A model generated the notes under the pieces. That model was not told where the DNA came from, did not search any database, and saw nothing but the letters and a program-made list of their open reading frames with translations. Of a stretch of DNA of 64,000 nt, positions 1-10,022 are shown piece by piece. Each line of letters starts with the position of its first letter. Positions within the stretch are counted from its first letter, which is position 1. This DNA comes from an uncultured Pelagibacteraceae bacterium (GTDB lineage: Bacteria; Pseudomonadota; Alphaproteobacteria; Pelagibacterales; AG-422-B15): positions 127,517-191,516 of the forward strand of contig CACCAS010000002.1 of NCBI GenBank assembly GCA_902544065.1, given 5' to 3'. The position numbers were made by a program, and so were the translations under genes.

Positions 1-2831
<2,831 letters not shown>

Positions 2832-2886
2832 TAAGAAACTATAAATTATAATATAAATATTATAAATTTTTAATTTTAAATGTATT

Positions 2887-4176
2887 TTGAAAAATTCTCT
2901 TGATCTATTGCAAAATGAAGAAATCAACTTACGATTAAGGACATTAAACCTCATTCGTTGGACAGCGATACTTGGTCAATTTTTAGCTGTCATCGTAGCT
3001 TTTTTTTATTTCCAGATAGTCTTTAATATTTATTTTTGTTTATCATTAATTTTACTAAGTGTATTGCTTAATATCGCAGTAAGTATTTTATATCCTCTAA
3101 CAAAAATTCTTAATTATAATGAGACTTTTTTTTATTTGGTATTTGATTTAATCCAATTGGTATCACTTCTGTATTTTACGGGTGGGCTCACAAACCCTTT
3201 TTGTGTCTTGATACTAGCTCCACTGGTTATTGCATCTACGTATTTAGATTTTAGAAGAACAGTGGCAATAACAGTAGTCGCCATCATTTCACTAAACTTT
3301 TTAGTTTATTATTATTTCCCTCTTGAAAGTGAAACACTTGGCATTGGAAAAGAAGATTTTTCTGGATTCGAAATATTTCTAATTTGGTCGGCTCTTGTCA
3401 TTACTTCAATTTTCATAACAGCATACTGTTTTAGAGTTGCTGATGACTCAAGGAAAACTAGAGAGGCTTTAAGGCTAACTCAGTTGTCGCTATCAAACGC
3501 GGAGCAAGTTTCTGCCTTAATGAGCCTTACAGCCGCAGCTGTTCATGAACTTGGAACACCGCTGTCTACAATTTCGATTATTAATAAAGAGTTGGTGAAT
3601 AATAATAAAGATGGTGCATTAAATGAGGATTTACTAGTTATTCAATCTCAATTAGAAAGATGCAAAGAAATATTGGAGCGAATTAGATCAAACAATCTAT
3701 CTGATAAAAGTAATGAATTTATTAATCAATTAAATTTCATCCGCTTAATCAATGAGATTGTCTCAGCCTACGATGATAAGAAAATAAAATTTCATATATT
3801 TTTTGATGATTATTTTAAGGGAAATAATATTATTATCCCTAGGTCCACTGAACTAGTGCATTCATTAACAAATATTATCGACAATGCATTTAAATTTGCC
3901 TCTAGTTCTATAGAAATTGTCCTTAAAAATGATAATAAAAAGATCATGATTGAGGTATCTGACGATGGTCCAGGTTTCGCTTCAGATATATACCCATTTC
4001 TAGGTGAGCCATATATACGTAATAATAAGGATAAAAACAATAAAGGTTTAGGTCTAGGATTATTTATTTCTAAGAACTTGCTTGCAAAGTCACTAGGTGA
4101 GATTAAATTTCTTAATAGAAAAAATAAAGGTGGGTGCGTGCAAGTAATTTTAAATAAAGGTGCTTTGGGACTTTAA
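2887..4176 (+). CDS. regB: Redox-sensing histidine kinase RegB/PrrB
   Basis: Membrane sensor kinase of the alphaproteobacterial RegB/RegA (PrrB/PrrA, ActS/ActR) redox system. The first ~185 residues hold about six hydrophobic segments, with the family's ubiquinone-binding signature GGLTNPF at residues 99-105. The H-box AAAVHELGTPLSTIS places the phospho-accepting His at 220. A Cys at 259 (LERCKEIL) corresponds to the conserved redox-active cysteine of RegB. The ATPase domain has DNAFKFA, SDDGPGF and GLGLGLFIS. The start is a TTG at 2887: the nearby ATG at 2880 is out of frame and stops at once. The stop and the regA ATG share one base (TAATG), so the two are co-translated. Known RegB members control energy and redox genes under low oxygen. 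Confidence 0.93.
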   Translation: MKNSLDLLQNEEINLRLRTLNLIRWTAILGQFLAVIVAFFYFQIVFNIYFCLSLILLSVLLNIAVSILYPLTKILNYNETFFYLVFDLIQLVSLLYFTGGLTNPFCVLILAPLVIASTYLDFRRTVAITVVAIISLNFLVYYYFPLESETLGIGKEDFSGFEIFLIWSALVITSIFITAYCFRVADDSRKTREALRLTQLSLSNAEQVSALMSLTAAAVHELGTPLSTISIINKELVNNNKDGALNEDLLVIQSQLERCKEILERIRSNNLSDKSNEFINQLNFIRLINEIVSAYDDKKIKFHIFFDDYFKGNNIIIPRSTELVHSLTNIIDNAFKFASSSIEIVLKNDNKKIMIEVSDDGPGFASDIYPFLGEPYIRNNKDKNNKGLGLGLFISKNLLAKSLGEIKFLNRKNKGGCVQVILNKGALGL

Positions 4177-4727
4177 TGAATACTGCTGAAAATATTCTAA
4201 ATTTAGATAAGTCATTAATGATACTTGATGACGACGAAGTGTTTAGAAACAGACTTATCACTGCAATGAAAAGGAAAGGATACGACGCTTACGGCGCAGC
4301 ATCGATTCTAGAAGCAAAGTCTTTTTTGTCTGAGAAGTTTCCCAAATACGCTGTAATTGATCTTAGATTAGATGATGGAAATGGTTTAGAGATAGTATCT
4401 TTACTGTCTAAAAAAAGACCTGACAGCAAAATAGTTATGCTTACTGGATACGGCAACATACCAACAGCTGTGGCGGCGGTTAAGGAAGGGGCATGTGATT
4501 ATTTGGCTAAACCTGCAGATGCAGATGATATTGAATCAGCTTTAAAAGCACCTTATTCATCTAGTCCAGAACCCCCAAAGAATCCTATGTCAGCCGACAG
4601 AGTAAAATGGGAACATATACTTAGGGTCTATGAGTTATGCAATCGAAACGTTTCTGAAACAGCTAGAAGATTAAAAATGCATCGAAGAACATTACAAAGA
4701 ATTCTTCAGAAAAAATCACCAAAATAA
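4176..4727 (+). CDS. regA: Response regulator RegA/PrrA
   Basis: DNA-binding partner of RegB. The 183-residue protein has an N-terminal receiver domain with acidic pocket DDDE near residue 18, phospho-acceptor Asp62 (VIDLRLDDGNG), the switch Thr in MLTGYGNIPTA and the conserved Lys-Pro in YLAKPAD. A short linker rich in Pro/Ser follows. The C-terminal Fis-type helix-turn-helix (NVSETARRLKMHRRTLQRIL) is the highly conserved RegA DNA-reading motif. The length is that expected for the family. It is translationally coupled to regB through a one-base overlap. Confidence 0.95.
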   Translation: MNTAENILNLDKSLMILDDDEVFRNRLITAMKRKGYDAYGAASILEAKSFLSEKFPKYAVIDLRLDDGNGLEIVSLLSKKRPDSKIVMLTGYGNIPTAVAAVKEGACDYLAKPADADDIESALKAPYSSSPEPPKNPMSADRVKWEHILRVYELCNRNVSETARRLKMHRRTLQRILQKKSPK

Positions 4728-4739
4728 AATTCTTATTAA

Positions 4740-5936
4740 TTAAGCTACTTTACGGCCTTTGTTAATTTGTTCAAGTTGAGCTAATCCTTCATTTGCTATA
4801 TCAATGCCTGCAACTTCATCATCTTCAGCATTAAGCTCTTCCATGTTTACAAATTCAGCGTAAGTTTTTCTTGTTCTTTCAGTAATAATATTTGCTTTAA
4901 GTAACGTTTTACACAGCACTCTAAATATATTATTACTCTCCATCATTTCTTCGCGTATTACAGAGTCCCGATCGATTTCTTGCATAAAATGTTTAGTTAC
5001 AAATTTATGATCTAGGCCGACGCCTTGATAAATCGCTTTCTTTTCCCAAGGATTAACTAAATTATAAAGTAAATCTTTGAATATCATAGCAGACCAATCT
5101 TCAACTTTGTACCTTTCTGACTCTGATAGTTTTGGAACAGTTCTATCTGCCCAAATTTTACCAAACTTATGATGAAATGCCTCATCACTCATTGTAAATT
5201 TCAAAAGAGTTTTTAGTAGGGGATCATTTGTATCTTGGTGAGCCATTCCAAATGCTCCCATAGCAAGACCTTCAATCATCATTTGCATTCCAACAATTTT
5301 TTTATACACAACATCAGATGATACAATTTGTTCTAAAATTCTTCCAAGAGTTGGACCAACCGGATATGGAGAACCCCATCTTGCTTTTATATAATTAGTA
5401 AAACCAGTAACGTGTCTAGCCTCCTCTCGAGTTTGGTTTGCCGCGTATTCCTGTGCACCTGGATCCTTTAACACATGACAAAGGCTTGCGCTTAGAGATA
5501 AAGCACCTTGCTCACCATGCAGAATTTGAGAAAGTACCCATCTAAAGCTCTCATTATTTAATTTAATTTTTTGCTTTTCTGTCAAGCTATCAGCAATTGC
5601 TGGAACTCTAAGTTCCATACAAAAGACACGAGGATCGACTATGTATTCATTTTCTAAATCAAAGGGCTCGTCAAAATCGATGTAAGATTTATCATTTGGA
5701 TCCCAAAAATGTTTATGAGTAGCAGATATCATTTGGTCAAAGCTATCTACCCTTTCAATATACCTGTCTTTCTCAATCATAGGTATGAAGTGATTTGGGT
5801 TAGCAGCGTTGTAGGCAGGATCCTTATTCATTGAATTATTCCCATTACGAGACATTTGCCACATTCTTTTAAGTTTAAATAATTGGTCTTTTGCAAAAAT
5901 TTTTGCAAAATCAATTTTTTGTTGAAATTCAGCCAT
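4740..5936 (-). CDS. Ferritin-like diiron protein of unknown substrate
   Basis: A 398-residue all-helical protein with a full set of ferritin-like diiron ligands: Glu142 (HGEQGA), Glu172 and His175 (REEARHV), Glu222 (MIEGLA), and Glu252 with His255 (DEAFHHKFG). This is consistent with an oxygen-activating di-iron oxidase or oxygenase. I do not recognise a characterised subfamily and give no symbol. The frame extends to an ATG at 5954, but ATG 5936 (MAEFQQ) is preferred because the extra six residues read as AT-rich leader. It is divergent from the RND exporter gene across a 244-base spacer, a possible functional link. It converges with regA, 12 bases away. Confidence 0.7.
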   Translation of the reverse strand: MAEFQQKIDFAKIFAKDQLFKLKRMWQMSRNGNNSMNKDPAYNAANPNHFIPMIEKDRYIERVDSFDQMISATHKHFWDPNDKSYIDFDEPFDLENEYIVDPRVFCMELRVPAIADSLTEKQKIKLNNESFRWVLSQILHGEQGALSLSASLCHVLKDPGAQEYAANQTREEARHVTGFTNYIKARWGSPYPVGPTLGRILEQIVSSDVVYKKIVGMQMMIEGLAMGAFGMAHQDTNDPLLKTLLKFTMSDEAFHHKFGKIWADRTVPKLSESERYKVEDWSAMIFKDLLYNLVNPWEKKAIYQGVGLDHKFVTKHFMQEIDRDSVIREEMMESNNIFRVLCKTLLKANIITERTRKTYAEFVNMEELNAEDDEVAGIDIANEGLAQLEQINKGRKVA

Positions 5937-6180
5937 GGCATAAATTATATACAATTTTTTTATTTAATAAATTAATAAATGAACAAATGCTCATAAAATA
6001 TCCTTTAATTATTAATTATTTCAATATTTTAAAATTTTAAGTCAATTTTGTCATAATTTTTAGATATTAAATTTATTTCTTTTAAATGATTATTTTGTAA
6101 TTAATTTTGTAATTAATTGATGTACAAAATATGTATTTTCTCATATTTTTACCCACTACCGATTATTAATATCAACTTAA
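5937..6180. promoter_or_regulatory. Divergent AT-rich intergenic region
   Basis: A 244-base spacer between the divergent ferritin-like and RND genes, one of the longest gene-free stretches in this compact window. It is extremely AT-rich, contains a perfect tandem 12-base repeat (listed separately) and must hold both promoters. I could not pick convincing -35/-10 pairs or an RNA structure. Confidence 0.5.
6093..6116. repeat. Perfect tandem duplication of TTTTGTAATTAA
   Basis: Two contiguous identical 12-base units lie about 65 bases upstream of the RND gene. The spacing of roughly one helical turn plus could suit a direct-repeat binding site. In DNA this AT-rich, slippage is an equally good explanation. 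Confidence 0.6.
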
Positions 6181-8865
6181 ATGCTTCAAAAAATTGAAAA
6201 TTGGTTTTTTAAATACCGCCTACCAGTGCTTGCAAGTTTTGTAGCCATTACAATAGTAATGGGTTATTTTGCTGTTCAAATAAGAATGGAAGCAGGGTTT
6301 CATAAACAACTTCCATCAAGCCACCCATTTGTTAAGACTTATTACGAATATCAAGATGACCTAAGTGGTACCAACAGCATAACTATTGCTCTTAGAGCTA
6401 CAGAGGGAGATATTTTTAATCAAGAATATTTAAGCAAATTATTTGAACTCAACCAAACGATAAGATATTTACCAGGAGTAAATCAGGGATCAATGCAATC
6501 ATTATGGACTCCTAATGTAAGAGTTTTGCGTGTAACTGAAGAAGGCTTTGAAAGTACTGAAGTCATACCTGGAAATTTAACACCTGATAAATTAAGTGAA
6601 ACTGAGATTAATAAAATCAAAGAAAGAATCTTAACTGGTGGTCATGTAGGGAGTATGGTTTCAAATGATTTCACTTCTTCATTAATTAAAGTTGAGTTGA
6701 CAGAGTTTAATAGGTCTACAGGTAAAAAATTAGACTATCTTGAGCTTGGTCAAGAGATAGAAGTAATAAGAGATGAATACGAAAAAGGCATATACCGAGT
6801 TGAGATAACGGGCTTTGCTAAAATGATCTCAGATATTGCTAATGAGGCATACAATGTAATATTTTTTTTTGGGCTTGCTTTTTTCCTTACTGTCCTGGCA
6901 GTTTATTGGTATTCGAGATCTTGGACATTGACATTTCTTCCTTTAGTTTGCTCACTTACCTCACTCGTTTGGCAATTTGGGATGTTAAAGATTCTCGGAT
7001 TTGGTTTAGATCCCTTGGCAATTCTTGTGCCATTTCTAGTTTTTGCAATTGGTGTTTCTCACGGTATTCAGCAGGTAAATCAAATTACAAAAGAAGTCAT
7101 AGAAGGTGAGTCAGCTGAGCATGCTGCCAGAGCTTCCTTTTCTAGGCTTCTTATTCCAGGCTCTATGGCTTTAGTAACCGATCTTGTAGGTTTTGGAACT
7201 TTAATTTTATTGCCTATAGGCATGATACAAGAATTAGGCATTACAGCTTCAATAGGAGTTGCATTTAAAATTGTTACAAATTTGGTGATGTTGCCTTTGG
7301 CTGCTTCGTATGCAAAATATAATGATAGTTTTGCTGCTAGGGCTCAATCTGCAATTACTTATAGGCAAAATTTAATGGGATTCTTTGGAAAATTAGCTCG
7401 ACCTCGAGAAGCAATTATCACACTTTCTGTTAGTTCAGTTTTGTTTATAGGGGCAGCTTATTTAGCAAGCGATAGACATGTAGGCGATCTTCACGCAGGC
7501 GCTCCTGAATTAAGGCCAGAAGCAAGGTTTAATCGTGATATTACTGAGATTACAAAAAGATACAATGTTACAACTGATATTCTCGTAGTAATCACTGAGG
7601 CTGCAGAATCAAGTGGAATAAATCCATGTCGTTCAAATTACGTAATGGAAGCTCAAAATAATTTGCACTGGTACCTAGAGAATATACCTGGCGTAACTAA
7701 AGTAATCTCTTTATCTAGTGTTGCCCGAAGAGCTCTAAGTGGTTATGCAGAAGGCAATTTAAAGTGGACATATTTACCTCATAATGAGCCAGCCTTAGCG
7801 TTTGCAACGAGTGTAGTAGATCCCTCAACTGGATTAATAAATGAAGCGTGTTCAATAATGCCAATTTACGTTTTTACAGAAGATCACAAGGCAACAACCA
7901 TTAGTACATTGATTGAAAAAATTGAAACTTATAATCAAAAATTCAGAAAACTTGATAATACAATTACATTTAAAACTTTAATAGCTAGGCCTGCGGAAGG
8001 AACTGACGTTATACCTCTGGTAGAAATACTTGGTGGAGAAGAAACAAAAATAGAAGACTTATCTGGAATACAAAACCCAAAAATATTTAATGATGACGAA
8101 TTTACTGATTTTGGTTATGAGAATGACTTTAATACAAGAAGTTTATTTGTTACAAGCTTAGGTAACTACTATAGAGATATAGATTCATTTGATGAAAAAG
8201 TAAATTTTAGAGTGAAGGATATAAAACAATCAGACTTAGCAATTAAAAATTTCTTTAGGGAAAATCCTGATTTTAAAAGTATTATTTTTGAAGTAGATGA
8301 AATTAAACATAGATTAGCAAGTGGAACAGTGGGAATTCAGCATGCAACCAATGAAGTTATTGAAAAAGGCGAACTTCCTATGATGATTATTGTTTATATT
8401 GTTATTGTTATTTTAGTTTTCGTTACCTATCTTGACTGGAGAGCAACAATATGTTGCACACTTCCATTATCTTTTGCAACAATGCTCGGTTATGCATTTA
8501 TGGATCTGGCAGAAATAGGACTTAAAGTTTCAACGCTTCCAGTGATGGTTCTAGCAGTTGGTGTAGGAGTTGATTACGCTTTCTATATTTATAATAGAAC
8601 GCAACTTAGACTAAAAGAGGGAATGAATATTACTGAAGCATTTGAACATACATTTGCTAATACAGGAGCAGCTGTAGTATTTACAGCAATCACATTGGCA
8701 ATCGGAGTATCAACTTGGTCATTCTCTGCTTTAAAATTTCAGGCAGACATGGGATCACTTTTAACATTTATGTTTATTATAAATATGGTTTGCGCTATGA
8801 CTACTTTGCCTGCCCTTGCTGTCGTACTTGATAAATTATTTCCAAGAAAAGTTTCTAACTCTTAG
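6181..8865 (+). CDS. MMPL/RND-family exporter
   Basis: An 894-residue inner-membrane transporter of the MMPL/RND superfamily. The topology is typical: one N-terminal membrane helix (residues ~14-30), a large periplasmic domain, five or six helices (~220-380), a helix near 410, a second periplasmic domain, and a last helix group (~730-885). The repeated sterol-sensing-like halves contain FAIGVSHGIQQVNQI in the first and LAVGVGVDYAFYIYNRTQ in the second. It is a single polypeptide of the lipid or hydrophobic-compound export type. No membrane-fusion protein or outer-membrane channel lies beside it. It is divergent from the diiron protein and overlaps the convergent ABC ATPase gene by 11 bases. 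The substrate is unknown. Confidence 0.85.
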   Translation: MLQKIENWFFKYRLPVLASFVAITIVMGYFAVQIRMEAGFHKQLPSSHPFVKTYYEYQDDLSGTNSITIALRATEGDIFNQEYLSKLFELNQTIRYLPGVNQGSMQSLWTPNVRVLRVTEEGFESTEVIPGNLTPDKLSETEINKIKERILTGGHVGSMVSNDFTSSLIKVELTEFNRSTGKKLDYLELGQEIEVIRDEYEKGIYRVEITGFAKMISDIANEAYNVIFFFGLAFFLTVLAVYWYSRSWTLTFLPLVCSLTSLVWQFGMLKILGFGLDPLAILVPFLVFAIGVSHGIQQVNQITKEVIEGESAEHAARASFSRLLIPGSMALVTDLVGFGTLILLPIGMIQELGITASIGVAFKIVTNLVMLPLAASYAKYNDSFAARAQSAITYRQNLMGFFGKLARPREAIITLSVSSVLFIGAAYLASDRHVGDLHAGAPELRPEARFNRDITEITKRYNVTTDILVVITEAAESSGINPCRSNYVMEAQNNLHWYLENIPGVTKVISLSSVARRALSGYAEGNLKWTYLPHNEPALAFATSVVDPSTGLINEACSIMPIYVFTEDHKATTISTLIEKIETYNQKFRKLDNTITFKTLIARPAEGTDVIPLVEILGGEETKIEDLSGIQNPKIFNDDEFTDFGYENDFNTRSLFVTSLGNYYRDIDSFDEKVNFRVKDIKQSDLAIKNFFRENPDFKSIIFEVDEIKHRLASGTVGIQHATNEVIEKGELPMMIIVYIVIVILVFVTYLDWRATICCTLPLSFATMLGYAFMDLAEIGLKVSTLPVMVLAVGVGVDYAFYIYNRTQLRLKEGMNITEAFEHTFANTGAAVVFTAITLAIGVSTWSFSALKFQADMGSLLTFMFIINMVCAMTTLPALAVVLDKLFPRKVSNS

Positions 8866-9781
8866 TAAGTTTCAGAAATACATCTTCCAATTTAGTTTCA
8901 ACTATCCTGATTTTTTTAATTTTTGACACCGTTGAATTAATTGTACTAATCATTGTGTTTAAATCAACTTCACTTGGTTTATAATCAATTTGAATTTGAT
9001 TATCATAAATTTTTACATCAACATTTAACTTTTTAAGTTCTGTCAAATTGAATTTATTGTTATTGTATTCAATAAATACCGTTTCTTTATCCAAAAGAGA
9101 TTTTATGTTATCTGTTGTATCATTAGCAATCAACTTTCCTTCGTTAATTATTGCTATATTGCTACATAGCTCTTCTGCCTCGTGCAAATAGTGAGTTGTA
9201 ATAATAATAGTTTTCCCTTTTTTATTAAGTTTATAAATATTCTCCCATAAATTACTCCTAAGTTCAACATCTACACCTGCCGTTGGTTCGTCTAGGATCA
9301 ATATTTCTGGGTCATGGACCATTGCTTTAGCAATAAGTAAACGTCTTCTCATCCCACCAGACAAAGTTCTAGCGTAGGCTTCTGCTTTATCTTCTAACGC
9401 TAGCATTTGAAGAATTTCCTTAGTTCTTCTATCTTTCTTTCTAATACCATATAGGCCTGCCTGTATCTCCAAAAGTTCATAAGGTGTAAAAAAAGGATCA
9501 ATATTTAACTCTTGCGGTACAATACCTAAAAGTTTTTTAGCCCCTATTAAATTTTTTTCGTAATTGATGTTTAGTACTTCAATTTTACCTGAGGTCTTTT
9601 TTACTAAGTCTGCAAGAATATTAATGAAAGTTGATTTACCTGCTCCATTTGGTCCGATCAAGCCAAATATTGATCCTTTCCTAATATTCAATGAAACATT
9701 ATCTAATGCAAGTTTTTCATCAGTTCCTGATTTATAAACCTTACTTAAATTATCAACTGCAATAGCTATTTCATTAGTCAT
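8855..9781 (-). CDS. ABC transporter ATP-binding protein (ABC-2/CcmA type), no adjacent permease
   Basis: A 308-residue ATPase of the ABC-2 exporter class (YadG-like). Visible are Walker A GPNGAGKST, a Q-loop region (GIVPQELN), signature LSGGMRRRL, Walker B ILILDEPTAGVD and the switch His in IITTHYLHEAEELC. A C-terminal extension of about 90 residues, common in this class, ends with VETKLEDVFLKLT. Such ATPases normally sit beside an ABC-2 permease gene. Here the upstream neighbour is the zinc protein on the other strand and the downstream neighbour is the RND gene, so the partner must be encoded elsewhere. Confidence 0.85.
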   Translation of the reverse strand: MTNEIAIAVDNLSKVYKSGTDEKLALDNVSLNIRKGSIFGLIGPNGAGKSTFINILADLVKKTSGKIEVLNINYEKNLIGAKKLLGIVPQELNIDPFFTPYELLEIQAGLYGIRKKDRRTKEILQMLALEDKAEAYARTLSGGMRRRLLIAKAMVHDPEILILDEPTAGVDVELRSNLWENIYKLNKKGKTIIITTHYLHEAEELCSNIAIINEGKLIANDTTDNIKSLLDKETVFIEYNNNKFNLTELKKLNVDVKIYDNQIQIDYKPSEVDLNTMISTINSTVSKIKKIRIVETKLEDVFLKLTKS

Positions 9782-9842
9782 ATAATTTATTAATTAGGAG
9801 AATATATAGTTTTTCAAAGTAATTTCTTGTATCATTAAGTAT

Positions 9843-10022
9843 ATGAATTCTCCAGAAATAGTAAAAAATCAATACGAAAATAGTGAATTAGTATCATCCA
9901 AAAAAGTTAGTTGTTCTGGCCCCGATGGTTCACTTGGGCACCCTAAAGTTTATCTGGATATGGGTGATAATGAAAGTGTAGTTTGTCCTTACTGCAGCAA
10001 GATATTTAAATTGATTAAATGA
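9843..10022 (+). CDS. Small zinc-finger protein, NDUFS6-like (zf-CHCC)
   Basis: A 59-residue protein. A Cys at residue 24 (KKVSCSGPDG), a His in LGHPKVYL and a CPYC pair near the C-terminus form the Cys-His-Cys-Cys zinc site of the zf-CHCC family. This family contains mitochondrial complex I subunit NDUFS6 and its alphaproteobacterial homologues. A role as an accessory subunit of NADH dehydrogenase is inferred from the family. The TGA stop overlaps the polA ATG (ATGA at 10019-10022), so the two genes are translationally coupled, an odd pairing functionally. Confidence 0.85.
   Translation: MNSPEIVKNQYENSELVSSKKVSCSGPDGSLGHPKVYLDMGDNESVVCPYCSKIFKLIK

Noticed and set aside
2832..2954. Longer start of the YgjP-like gene at 2954
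   Set aside because: The extension is low-complexity, overlaps regB and has no family similarity.
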